A DNA stretch of 64,000 bases from assembly GCF_947507565.1 (NCBI RefSeq), contig NC_089176.1, positions 3,844,001 through 3,908,000 of the forward strand, in the 5' to 3' direction. This document shows positions 37,601-49,700 of the stretch, piece by piece (the first letter of the stretch is position 1; every line of letters begins with the position of its first letter). The notes under the pieces are model-generated. The model searched no databases. It saw only the letters and a list, made by a program, of their open reading frames with translations, and was not told the DNA's origin. The position numbers and the translations under genes were made by a program. This stretch comes from Oscarella lobularis (lineage: Eukaryota; Porifera; Homoscleromorpha; Homosclerophorida; Oscarellidae).

Positions 37601-39398
37601 CTTACAATTTATTGGAAGAAAAAACGAAAGCCAGCAACATCATCCAACAGAAATGGTAGGCAAGACAATAAAGACTCTTTTGTCACCTAAAATTATCATT
37701 TAGAAATGGAAATGAGAGCTGTTTGCTCTTCTCCTTTTGGCGAAGACAGAATGTACTCTAGCATCAAAGACTGTTTGCCGCCGCCGCCGCTACCGCCGCC
37801 AAATCAAGAAGTCCGCGACTGCAAAATTGATTGTCCTGAAAAGAATGGGAATACACCACCAGATGCAGTTGATTCACATTGTACGAAATCGTTAACCGTA
37901 GATATTGGAGTTACCACGGCGGTTGTTGAGAACGGCAAGAGTGACTACGAAGCTCCTATTCCGCGCGAGGAGACAAAAGAGGGCCTTACTGCGGTATCAG
38001 AATTGATCAGAAATTAAACAAGTCCGAGGATAAATTTTCATTTTAGGTTCATACTTCAGTCTTTTGGGAGCCGGCTAAAACGGAGAAATCTTTATATGAT
38101 CAGCTCGCTGGAGCAAATGTTCGTTTGCTGAAAAGATCTGATATTCAACTAGAAATGGTTTTGGGCTCCGGGTAAGCTCCAATTTTTATTGCCTTACTTT
38201 CTTTCTCAATATTGTTTAGGCAATTTGGGACGGTTGAGAAGGGAGTGTGGAACAAGGCAAAGCAAACAGATTTTCTGGCTATTTATATTGAAAATTCGTT
38301 AATTAGGACATTGTCGTGGCGGTGAAAACATTGAAGTCGGAGACGGAAGAAGACAAGGTGAAGTTTCTTCGCGAAGCTGCAATTATGGGCCAGTTTGAGC
38401 ACAAAAACGTCATAAAAATGCACGGGGTTGTGCTAAGTGGAAACCCGGTAATGTGAACGCTTCATTGCTAGTCCTGGCTTACTGGAATTTACTATTCAGA
38501 TGATGATTGTCGTGGAAATTTTGCCAAAGGGAGATCTCAAAGAATTCTTGTCAACTTTAAGGTATTGGGACTGTATAACGAATGAATATTTTTTGACGCT
38601 TCTTTAGTTGTGACAAGGCTGCGCTCAAATCCAATTTGGCTGCTCGGTTTTTGCAGATGGCTCGTGACGTTGCAGCTGGAATGACTTATTTGGCAAGATT
38701 ATCATTTGTTCACAGAGTAAGAATGTTTGCTTTTGTTTTGTCTTTTTGATTACCTTGATATTTCTATGTAGGACTTGGCGGCTAGAAACGTCTTATTGGA
38801 CAAAAATCTCGTCTGCAAGATTGCTGATTTTGGATTGTCCAGAGATTTGGATGAAGAGAACTACTACATCCAATCTAAAAAGGGGCACATTCCAATTAGA
38901 TGGACAGCACCAGAAGTAAATAACAACGTCAATTGACTTCATTTTAACCTCGCTGATAATTAGGCTATGCGATTGTTTAAATATTCATTGGCTAGCGACG
39001 TGTGGAGTTACGGAATTGTTCTATATGAAATCTGGGCGCTTGGTGAACGACCCTACGGCTACTTACCAAACAAAATGGTCGTTGAAAATTTGGAAATGGG
39101 CTTTCGACTTCCTCCACCTCCCGGCTGTCCTTACGCTATTTATGAATTGATGATTGAGTGCTGGTAATCACGCAATAATTGGTTTATCATGTACAGTATT
39201 TATTCTTCTTACAGGCATCCTGATTATCACAAGCGGCCTTCTTTTAATGCCATATCTACTCGCCTGTCAAAACCGGATGATGCTTTGCTGATCAATGAGG
39301 AGACAGAGGAGCCGATATCAGGAAAAATAGGCGATTGTTTGGAAGATTCGTGCCAAACGGCTTACTCGAAACTTCAGTCTATCTACAGATCTCAGTAG
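34631..39398 (+). CDS. RTK array unit B: lectin-like/LamG2/FN3 receptor tyrosine kinase
   Basis: Same exon plan as unit A, with a signal peptide exon at 34631, a lectin-like module to about 35118, the long LamG exon to 36560, FN3-like and Cys-rich exons to about 37310, then a Ser/Thr linker longer than that of A. The membrane exon follows ([20 protein letters not shown]-like, near 37530-37650, less clear than in A because of AT-rich changes). The kinase spans about 38050-39398. Ectodomain is nearly the same as unit A, apart from the C-terminal half of LamG1. The kinase is intact: glycine loop GSGQFG, VAVKTLK, FVHRDLAARN, DFGLSR and an activation loop with two Tyr ([15 protein letters not shown]). 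One kinase intron (after VWNK, near 38258) has a GC donor where the sister units have GT. It ends SIYRSQ. Confidence 0.8.
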
Positions 39399-39982
39399 AA
39401 GAAAACTCCGTTCTATCGATTTTTTCTGTCTTTAGTTCTTTGCTTCTTAGAGATTGAAATATTATTAATACTCGCCCGTGTAGTACACATCCGGGCTTTC
39501 TAGTTGCATCACTCAGATTTACACTGCCAAAGATGTGGCCCGCGGGCGGCAGAAGTCTTTTGCGTCAATAACTGTCTCATTTTGTCCTCCTCCGGCCCCC
39601 CACGTCAGAGCATATGGCTTGAAAGGATCAAATTAATGAAGTCTCGTCCGGACCGCCTATGAATCCCGTAGCGGTGATTCTAGATACTCGGGGGAAATGC
39701 TCGTAACGGTAAGAATAAGTCCTCGACCTAAATTCGCCGTCCGTTGCCTTGAAAAACATCAACTTGGACTCAGGATCGACGAGGAGGAGGAGGAGACTCT
39801 TCACAGCGCGCCAGGTCAAAGAAGACTTCTGGTCGTTCTCAGTAGGCCTCCTCCACATATTACCTAAAATCAAGTAAGCCGCATCCTCTTCGTCCTCAGT
39901 AGGCCTACTCACCACTCGCCCGGCTGCCTCCTCTTCTTACCTCACATTTGCCCGTGAAAGCGACCTGAGATTTCGTTGAGAA
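39399..39982. repeat. Flank between units B and C, duplicated before unit D
   Basis: No gene. From the unit B 3' end (about 39340) through to the unit C start codon the sequence is repeated at about 46126-46727, with a 30-base deletion there. A - strand frame at 39628-39915 is kept in both copies only because the copies are recent. It differs from the 5' flank shared by A and B, so units fall into two promoter classes (A/B and C/D). Confidence 0.6.
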
Positions 39983-42900
39983 ATGACTCGTTTGAAAGCT
40001 CCTCTCGTCGCCATCATTTCTCTACCTTTATTTATCACTTTGTCAATGGGTGAGTGTGCGATATCGTCCAGTTGACACTAGTAGCGTCTTATCTTTCGCA
40101 GTTGCGAGCGTCACTTGTCTGAAAAGTGCGACGGCGTTGAGCGATTCCTCGAACAATATCGTCACGTTAGCTTCCACCTCTTTACTCTTCTTTTAATAAT
40201 TTCCATTTTAGTGTTAGCTGCCATAACCAGCTGGTACTCGTCAATTCAGCCGTATTGGCTTGCTGTACGAGCCACTGCAATTCGTCAAAGTATTTAAACT
40301 GTAATTATTATGAAATGACTTGGTTCAATTTGTCTTAGTTCAGCTATTGACGTCGTTAGAACGGCGTGTCAGTACAGACGTTATTGCCAAGTGGTTGCGT
40401 CCAACGTCACTTTTGAAACGAATTGCACCGGAGAAATGTCTCTGAATATTTCCTATGAATGTGTGGCAGGTGAGAGTTGACAGCATGCAATGGTTTTACA
40501 TGTCGTGTATGTGCACAGGTCTAAACGATACCGTCCTTCCTCCGGTTCTCCTTAATGTGGATATGTCATCTGTTCAACTCCGTTGGGATGCTAACCACCA
40601 AACTATTCAGAGGCGATATGTTCCCATGAGCCAACCCTGTGCTGTCCCGGGATTTCTATTTGAAGGTTTTGGCTACGTTCTTCTTGCTCAAGATCAGTTT
40701 ATTGGCGGCAAAGCGTTTAAGATAAAATTATTTTTCCGGACCGCAAATCCGGACGGAATCCTATTAGCATCATTTAACAGCGACGCGTCATATGTCGTCT
40801 ATCTTGCCCTCATTGACGGTCAACTCGAATTTGCTGTTAAATGTGACGGCGAAGCCCATCAAAGAATAAAAACTCATGCAAAGTGGAACGACAATCGCTT
40901 TTACGTAGTAGAAGCAAAGAAAACGAATCAAAACATTAGACTCGATGTTTTAACTGGCAACAGAACTAAGCTGTTCAGCTCTACTAGCATTAAGTGTGGC
41001 AAGACTGTTGTTGTTGATAACAGTTATGTTGGAGGACTACCCGCAGATTATGATGCCACTAGTATACAGACGTTTCCTCCAGACACAATTGGATTTATCG
41101 GCTGCATTAGGGTGATGTTTCTCCACGACAGCAGCGCAGCATTTAATTCATCAAAAATTCAAAAGCTCGTAAATGTTGTTCAGGAGAACGGCGGCTGTCC
41201 ACCGTCCGTTGAAAAAGCGATGCATTTTCGCGGATCTGGTTACGTGAAACTACGTTTATGTTCAACTCAGATAAAAGACGAGCTTCACTTTGGCTTTCGA
41301 ATTCGAACGAGTTGGCCAAATGGATTGCTCTTCGCCGCATTCGGAAATATGAGCAAAGACTTTCTTTTCGTTGAAACGCGCGGTCGTGATGGAATCGATG
41401 TGAGATATAGAACGAACGAAGAACGATTCAATATTATTCGCGCGAACCGATGTGTCTTGTGCGACGGCTCGTGGCATGAAATTCGTCTTTCAATTACCAA
41501 CGAGTCTTTTACTGTAAGAGTTGATAACGAAGAAAGCGAAGAACTTGCTCATACTATTAACGTCAGAGAGTTTGCTTCGGAAATTTTGCAAAATGTGTAT
41601 CTTGGTGGAATGCCGCAATACAATCTGTCAGAGGTAGAAGTGGCTTTGGGATTCGGCGTGAATGTCACCAGATACGGTGGTTGCTTGGCCGATTTTTCCG
41701 TGAACGAGACACTTATTGATGTCGTGAAGAAGAGAGAGGAGAGTGTAAACGTGAGTTTTGCTGGATGTCCCAACTTTCCTTGGAGCGGTCCAGTATGCAA
41801 AGATCGCTTGGTGGAGATTAACTCGGTGAACAAAGGAGATAGCACCGTCACTGATGCAGACGTGGAGGCATTTACCGGTAGGTAAAACGTTTTCCTTTAC
41901 TTGTGCTATATTTTCGAAATGTTAGAATACTTATATCGTGTCGTGGCGAAGGTTTCCGGCGGTGGCGTTATTTTTAGCGAATGGATAACTGTTCGCACGG
42001 GAAACGACAGTAAGCGCAATGAAGACTGTCGTTTATTTTCTCTTTTTGAGATCTTGTATTCTAATGTTACAGGTTCTTCAAGTGGACGTTTCCGGCCAGA
42101 AATCGACTACGACGGGATGAAGGCGACAATACAATGGACAGGTCCGCCGACTGTTCTCAAGGACGACGATTCGTCGTACGACATTGACATATACACGTGC
42201 GCCGTCTGCCTAAACACAACAATATCGTCCTGTTATCACGTGGAGAACACAACTCTACCACATCAACTGAAACTGTCTTCTGAGGCATCCTTGGCTATGT
42301 ATACTGTCAAAATTTCTGCTTCTGTTTTGAACCGAGCAAGAAGACTGACGTCCAACTTTAGCACTCCTGTTGTCACGAAACCAAAAGGTACTATAGTTTT
42401 GCTTCCTTTCTTTACTTCATTTCTTTTTAACTGTGTAGCTATTTCACGCGTTTGTGAATGCAACAAAGGCGAAGGCGTATTTTCTTTTGTTTGCAATAAG
42501 ACGGAATATTCCGATTGCTTTTCTTTCAACACTTCTTCGTGCGAGACGATGCTGGAGCGGTCATCTAGCTTCTGTCTTGGTAAGAGTAACGACGCAACTC
42601 TATTCACTCATTTACAGATCTCATTTATTTTTAGCCGCGTCATCCTCATATAGTGACATTTGTCCTCCGCCTACTGTCTCCCCGACGACAGCTTTTGCAA
42701 CGAATTCTTTGTCATCCATGTTAGCACTGAGTTCTTCGCCAGTACGTCCGTCTGCCGCTGTCAACTCGACGACAGGTTTGTAACGAACGTTTTGGCGCAT
42801 CTGTAATAACGAACTATCTAGAAACCACTTCTTCGTTTGGACTACCCGACGCTTATCTTGTTGGAACGGGAATAGGATGCTTTTTGGTTGGGATAGGCTT

Positions 42901-44839
42901 TGGTTTTTTCTTCTATTGGAAGAAAAAAAGAGCACCAGCAGCATCATCTAATAGAAATGGTAGGCGAACAGAACTCTTTTGCTTTTTGTCACACCGCGGT
43001 CCGCACCGGTCTAAGTCACTCTTGTTTTATCATTTAGAAGTTCAAATGACGGCTGCCGTCTCTTCTCCTTTTGACGAAAAAGACATACTCCTTATTAGGA
43101 ATGCCTGTTATTCTTTGCTACCGCCTTTGCCACCTCCGCTTCCACCGCCGAATGAAACAGTCTACTCTGAAATTGATTGCATCGAGAAGAGAGACGATGC
43201 ACCGTTTGATGCAGTCAATTTAGAAAGTGAACAGTTTGCAAAATCCTTAACCTTAGATATGAGCGGTGTTGTAGTTAACACGGCAGATGTCAAGAACGAC
43301 AAAATCGACTACGAATATCCTATTCCGGACGACGAGACTGAAATGGGCTTCACTGCGGTATCAGAATTTGATCAGACTATTAATTAACGAGTTTGGTGGT
43401 AAATTTGAAGTGTAGGCTTCTATTTCAGTCTTTTGGGAGCCGGCTAAAACGGAAAAGACATTACACAACCAGCTCGCTGAAGCAAAAGTCCGTTTGCTGA
43501 AAAGGTTCGATATTCAACTAGAAGTGGTTTTGGGTTCTTGGTAAGCTTGAATTTCATGTGTCTTGCTGCTTTCTCTCTCAATTCTGTTTAGTCAATTTGG
43601 AACGGTCGAGAAGGCAATTTGGACCAAAGTGAAGTGAAAGATTTTCCTGGCTAATTTATATAAAGATAGTTGCTTTAATTACTAGGACCAGGAATCAAGC
43701 GTTGTTGTGGCGGTGAAAACATTGAAGTCGGATACGGGAGAGAACAGGGTAAAGTTTTTTCGCGAAGCTGCAATTAGGAGCCAGTTTGAACACAATAACG
43801 TCATCAAAATGTACGGAGTCGTGCTGAGTGAATATCCGGTAATGAGACCGCGTTATTGTTGGTACCTTATTTAGAATTCGCTATATTCAGACAATGATTG
43901 TTATGGAAATGTTGCCAAAAGGAGATCTGATACAATTCTTGTTAGCTACGAGGTACCCTTGTCGCTTGCGACGTTATAATAAATTGATTTTGAACGCTTC
44001 GCATTGATTAGATATGAGAACGCTGCGCTCAAATCTAACTTGGCCGCTTGCCTTTTGCAGATGTCTCGTGACATTGCAGCTGGAATGACCTATTTGGCAG
44101 GATTATCATTTATTCACAGAGTAAAAATACTTGCGTAGTTTTATGTTAGTTCGTATTTTTATGTAGGACTTGGCGGCCAGAAACGTTTTTTTGGACAAAA
44201 ATCTTGTCTGCAAGGTTAGTCTTTTTTCTTTTGTATCTGAAAAGATTCTATCCTAAGACGAAAATGTAAGATTGCTGATTTTGGATTGGCCAGAGATTTG
44301 GATGAAGAGAACTGCTACATGGGACAAATCTCGATTAGATGGACAGCTCCCGAAGTAAAAACAACGTCATATGACCTAATTAACCTTACTGCAGTATAAT
44401 TAGGTTCTGAAATTTTTCAAATACTCGTTGGCTAGTGACGTGTGGAGTTATGGAGTCGTTTTATATGAAATCTGGTCTGTTGGTGAACGACCCTACGACT
44501 GCTTATCAAACAAAATGGTCGTTGAAAATGTGGAAATGGGTTATCGACTTCCTGCACCTCCTGGATGTCCTTACGCAATTTATGAACTGATGATTGAGTG
44601 CTGGTAATAACACGCTGGTTTATTTATATGTATATGTCATTTTCATTCTTTACAGGCATCCTGATTATCACAAACGGCCTTCTTTCAGTGTCATATCTAC
44701 TTGTCTGTCAGAGCCGGATGATGCGTTGCTGATCAACGAGAAGACCTCGGAGCCTATATCAGGAAAAATAGGCGATTGTTCGGAAGATTCATGCCAACCG
44801 GCTTACTTGGACCTTCAGTGCGTCTACAAATCTCAATAG
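39983..44839 (+). CDS. RTK array unit C: lectin-like/LamG2/FN3 receptor tyrosine kinase
   Basis: Signal peptide exon MTRLKAPLVAIISLPLFITL at 39983, then the lectin-like module with VASVTCLKSATALSDSS, the long LamG exon (to 41877), FN3-like segment ([18 protein letters not shown]) and the Cys-rich segment. The Ser/Thr linker, membrane exon (near 42827-42960) and juxtamembrane exon (about 43040-43360) are nearly those of unit A. The kinase (about 43420-44839) also pairs with unit A: glycine loop GSCQFG and short activation loop NCYMGQISIRW, with HRDLAARN and DFG kept. So the front half groups with D/E and the back half with A, a mosaic. Ends DLQCVYKSQ. Confidence 0.85.
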
Positions 44840-45093
44840 AAAGAAATCGGTTCTGTAAACTTTTCTGTTCCTTGGTTCTTTTGTTTTTAGAGATTGAAAA
44901 AAAAACAATCAATACTATCGCTCGTATCCGGGCTTTCTCGTTGCAGCGCATCCCATCCGAACTCGAATTTACGGCCGAAATTTGGCCTTCTGCGTCAATT
45001 GCTGTCTCAATCGTTCTCCTCTGGTCCTCCCGCGACAGTAGACGGCTTGAAAAGATCAAATTAATGAGACCGCATCAACGAACATTCTCTCCC
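44840..45093. other. 3' flank of unit C
   Basis: AT-rich 3' flank like that of unit B, followed by a short unique stretch up to the ankyrin-derived fragment. No gene seen. Confidence 0.5.
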
Positions 45094-46070
45094 CTGAACG
45101 GAATGACGCCTTTGGCTATAGCGGCGGACAGAGGCGACGTTCTCATGGTCGAAACGCTCGTTGCTCTTGCGGGCGCCGATCCCAATTTAGAGAATTCTCA
45201 AACGGGGTTGACTCCGTTGCATTACGCGGCGCGAAATGACGATTTGCTTATGATAAAGTGAGATAGATACGTCATCCACGGGGTTATTGAGTTGAATAGG
45301 TGTTTGTTGAAATGTGTGTAGTATTGAGGACAATAAGTCATTGTATCCGGAGAGAGTGACAAACGGACAAAAAATGTGAGAAATACTTGAAGGAGGAGCG
45401 TATTGAGAGGAGTGCACTTATCAAGCAAAAGTGTGCAAAGGTACGCTAATATAGAGTATTATTTGCTATTGAATTATTGATTTTTATTTAAGGGTTTATT
45501 GAAGAAATCCGATCTGCACGAATCTGATTTGTCGACGGTTGATGACAATGGAGATACGCCTTTGATGGCCGCCTGCAAAGCGAACAAGTGATCGATCTCC
45601 TAGGCTGAGTTCTCCCATTAATTTATTGATTTTTAGAGTTGATATGATTGAATTGTTTGCGAGTTTCTCGTCTCTATCGCTCAACGGTCAAAATATCAAA
45701 GTATTGGGTATGAATTTATCTAGGTTTTTTAATTATTTGTTTGGAAGACTCCTTTGGCCATTTGCGCCGAACTCGGTCATTTGTCATGTCTCAAAAAATT
45801 AATCAAGTCAATACCATTATCTCATTTTTCTGCTCCTTTTTGATATGAATTGTTTTTAGGTTCCTTCAGGCAAGTGGGGCATCAAAGCTTTCAACATTCC
45901 GCGATACTTGCCACGCGTGCAAGAACGGTCACTTAGACTGCGTCGAAGAGATCCTACGTCACAGCGAAGGCCTAGTCGTTCGTCGTGATATTGTGGGGGT
46001 AGAATTTTCTCGTAGACTTGGCGTTCTTTAGGGTTTAGATGAGGCGAGACGTATGGAACTGAACGACGAT
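45094..46070 (+). pseudogene. Truncated copy of ankyrin gene exons (copy 2)
   Basis: Matches about 21935-22960 of the intact gene and starts further upstream than copy 1: LNGMTPLAIAADRGDVLMVE is present. It carries its own deletions: loss of part of the exon-intron boundary near 45745 and of YNGFQIKDF-type sequence near 45880. It is therefore broken. It is followed by the same GAGAACGTTTAGATGATGACG flank as copy 1. Confidence 0.85.
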
Positions 46071-46727
46071 GATTTTTGAGAACGTTTAGATGATGACGTC
46101 TCTCGTTCTTCGAGGGGCTGCAGATTCGTGCCAAACGGCTTACTCGAAACTTCAGTCTATCTACAGATTTCAGTAGAAGAAAACTCCGTTCTATCGACTT
46201 TTTCTGTCTTAAGTTCTTTGCTTCTTAGAGATTGAAATATTATCAATACTCGTGTAGTACATTCTGTCGCATCCGGGCTTTGTAGTTACATCACTCACTG
46301 CCAAAGATGTGGCCCGCGGGCGGCAGAAGTCTTTTGCGTCAATAACTGTCTCATTTTGTCCTCCTCCGGCCCTCCCACGTCAGAGCATATGGCTTGAAAG
46401 GATCAAATTAATGAAGTCTCGTCCGGACCGCCTATGAATCCCGTAGCGGTGATTCTAGATACTCGGGGGAAATGCTCGTAACGGTAAGAATAAGTCCTCG
46501 ACCTAAACTCGCCGTCCGTTGCCTCGAGGAGGAGGAGGAGACTCTTCACAGCGCGCCAGGTCAAAGAAGACTTCTGGTCGTTGTCAGTAGGCCTCCTCCA
46601 CATATTACCTAAAATCAAGTAAGCCGCATCCTGTTCGTCCTCAGTAGGCCTACTCACCACACGCCCGGCTGCCTCGTCTTCTTACCTCACATTTGCCCGT
46701 GAAAGCGACCTGAGATTTCGTTGAGAA
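46071..46727. repeat. Junction and 5' flank of unit D, containing a fragment of unit B's last exon
   Basis: Bases 46078-46122 repeat the A/B-type flank. From 46126 the sequence switches to a copy of unit B's 3' end (last-exon residues [15 protein letters not shown], then the 3' flank and the C-type promoter region). A junction of two duplication events. Confidence 0.7.
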
Positions 46728-49700
46728 ATGACTCGTTTGAAAGCTCCTCTCGTCGCCATCATTTCTCTACCTTTATTTATCACTTTGTCAATGGGTGAGT
46801 GTGCGATATAGTCCAGTCGACACTAGTAGCGTCTGATCTTTTGCAGTTGCGAGCGTCACTTGTCTGAAAAGTGCGACGGCGTTGAGCGATTCCTCGAACA
46901 ATACCGTCGCGTTAGCTTACACATGCCTCCGTTACTCTCTTTTTAATACTTTGCCGTTTAGTATTATTGACTGTGCTAACCAGCTGGTAGACATCGAATC
47001 AGCTATACTAGATTGCCAGACGGCGCCGTGGGCGTTTCGTGGAAGCCACTGCGAATCGTCAAAGTATTCATATCGCAATTATAGAGAATGATGGGTTCAC
47101 TTCGCGTTGTTTTAGTTTGGCTATTGACGTCGTTAGAACGGCGTGCCAGTACAGACGTTACTGTCAAGTGGTTGCGTCCAACGTCACTTTTGAAACGAAT
47201 TGCACCGGAGAAATGTCTCTGAATATTTCGTATGAATGTGTGGCAGGTGAGAGTTGACAGCATGCAGTGGTTTTACATGTCGTGTATGTGCACAGGTCTA
47301 AACGATGCCGTCCTTCCTCCGGTTCTCCTTAATGTGGATAAGTCATCTGTTCAACTCCGTTGGGATGCTAACCACCAAACTATTCAGAGGCGATATGTTC
47401 CCATGAGCCAACCCTGTGCTGTCCCGGGATTTCTATTTGAAGGCTTTGGCTACGTTCTTCTTGCTCAAGATCAGTTTATTGGCGGCAAAGCGTTTAAGAT
47501 AAAACTATTTTTCCGGACCGCAAATCCGGACGGAGTGCTATTTTCAGCATTTAAAAGTGACGAGTTGTCGGTGTATCTTGCACTCATCGAAGGTGAACTC
47601 GAATTTGCTGTTAAATGTGACGGCGAAGCCCATCAAAGAATAAAAACTCATGCAAAGTGGAACGACAATCGCTTTTACGTAGTAGAAGCAAAGAAAACAA
47701 ATCAAAACATTAGACTCGATGTTTTAACTGGCAACAGAACTAATCTGTTCAAGAAAGTTACTAGTATTAAGTGTGGGAAGACTGTTGTTGATAACAGTTA
47801 TGTTGGAGGACTACCCGCAGATTATGATGCCATTAGTATACAGACGCTGCTTCCGAACACAATTGGATTTATTGGCTGCATTAGGGTGATGTTTCTCCAC
47901 GACAACAGCGCAGCATTTAATTCATCAAAAATTCAAAAGCTCGTTAATGTTGTTCAGGAGAACGGCGGCTGTCCACCGTCCTTTGAAAAAGCGATGCATT
48001 TTCGCGGATCTGGTTACGTGAAACTACGTTTATCTTCAACTCAGATAAAAGACGAGCTTCACTTTGGCTTTCGAATTCGAACGAGTTGGCCAAATGGATT
48101 GCTCTTCGCCGCATTCGGAAATATGAGCAAAGACTTTCTTTTCGTTGAAACGCGCGTCCGCGATGGAATCGATGTGAGATATGGAACGAACGAAGAACGA
48201 TTCAATATTATTCGCGCGAACCGATGTGTCTTGTGCGACGGCTCGTGGCATGAAATTCGTCTTTCAATTACCAACGAGTCTTTTACTGTAAGAGTTGATA
48301 ACAAAGAAAGCGAAGAACTTGCTCATACTATTAACGTCAGAGAGTTTGCTTCGGAAATTTTGCAAAATGTGTATGTTGGTGGACTGCCGCAATACGATCT
48401 GTCGGAGACGAGGCCAACTCCAGTAGAAGTGGCTTTGGGAATCGGCGTGAATGTGACCGGATACGGTGGTTGCTTGGCCGATTTTTCCGTGAACGAGATA
48501 TTTATTGATGTCGTGAAGAAGAGAGAGGAGAGTGTAAAGGTGAGTTTTGCTGGATGTCCCAACTTTCCTTGGAGCGGTCCAGTATGCAAAGATCGCTTGG
48601 TGGAGATTAACTCGGTGAACAAAGAAGATAGCATCGTCACTGACACAAAGGTCGAAGCATTTACCGGTAGGTGATTCAACAGAACGTTTGCATTACTTGT
48701 GCTTTATTCATTTTAGAATACTTATATCGTGTCATGGTGAACGTTTCCGGCGGTGGCGTTGTTTTTAGCGAATGGATAACTGTTCGCACTGGAGACGACA
48801 GTAAGAGCAATGTAGACTGTGTCGTTTATTTTCTCTTTTTGAGATCTTGGATTCTAATGTTACAGGTTCTTCAAGTGGACGTTTCCGGCCAGAAATCGAC
48901 TACGACGGGATGAAGGCGACAATACAATGGACAGGTCCGCCGACTGTTCTCAAGGACGACGAGTCGTACGACATTGACATATACACGTGCGCCGTCTGCC
49001 TAAACACAACGATCTCGCCCTGTTATCACGTAAAGAAGACAGCTCTACCACATCAACTGAAACTGTCTTCTGAGGCATCCTTGGCTATGTATACTGTCCA
49101 AATTAATGCTTCTGTTTTGAACCAAGCAAGAAGACTGACGTCCAACTTTAGCACTCCTGTTGTCACGAAACCAAAAGGTACTACTGTTTCGCTTCCTTTC
49201 TTTACTTCATTTCTTTTTAACTGTGTAGCTATTTCACGCGTTTGTGAATGCAACAAAGGCGAAGGCGTATTTTCTTTTGTTTGCAATAAGACGGAATATT
49301 CCGATTGCTTTTCTTTCAACACTTCTTCGTGCGAGACGATGCTGGAGCGGTCATCTAGCTTCTGTCTTGGTAAGAGTAACGACGCAACTCTATTCACTCA
49401 TTTACAGATCTGATTTATTTTTTAGCGGCGTCATCCTCATATAGTGACATTTGTCCTCCGCCTACTGTCTCCCCGACGACAGCTTTTGCAACGAATTCTT
49501 TGTCATCTGTAATAACACTGAATTCTTTGCCTCTACGTCCGTCTGCTGTCTCCCCGACGACAGCCTTTGCAACGAATTCTTTGTCATCCATAATAACACC
49601 GAGTTCTTCGCCAACGCGTCCGTCTTCTGCTGTCAACTCGACGACAGGTTTTGCAACGAATTTCTTGTCATATCAGTGATAACGAACTATCTAGAAACTA

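Noticed and set aside
39628-39915. - strand frame in the B-C spacer, also present at 46403-46660
   Set aside because: Kept only because the spacer was copied recently. It has in-frame deletion between copies and no protein features.
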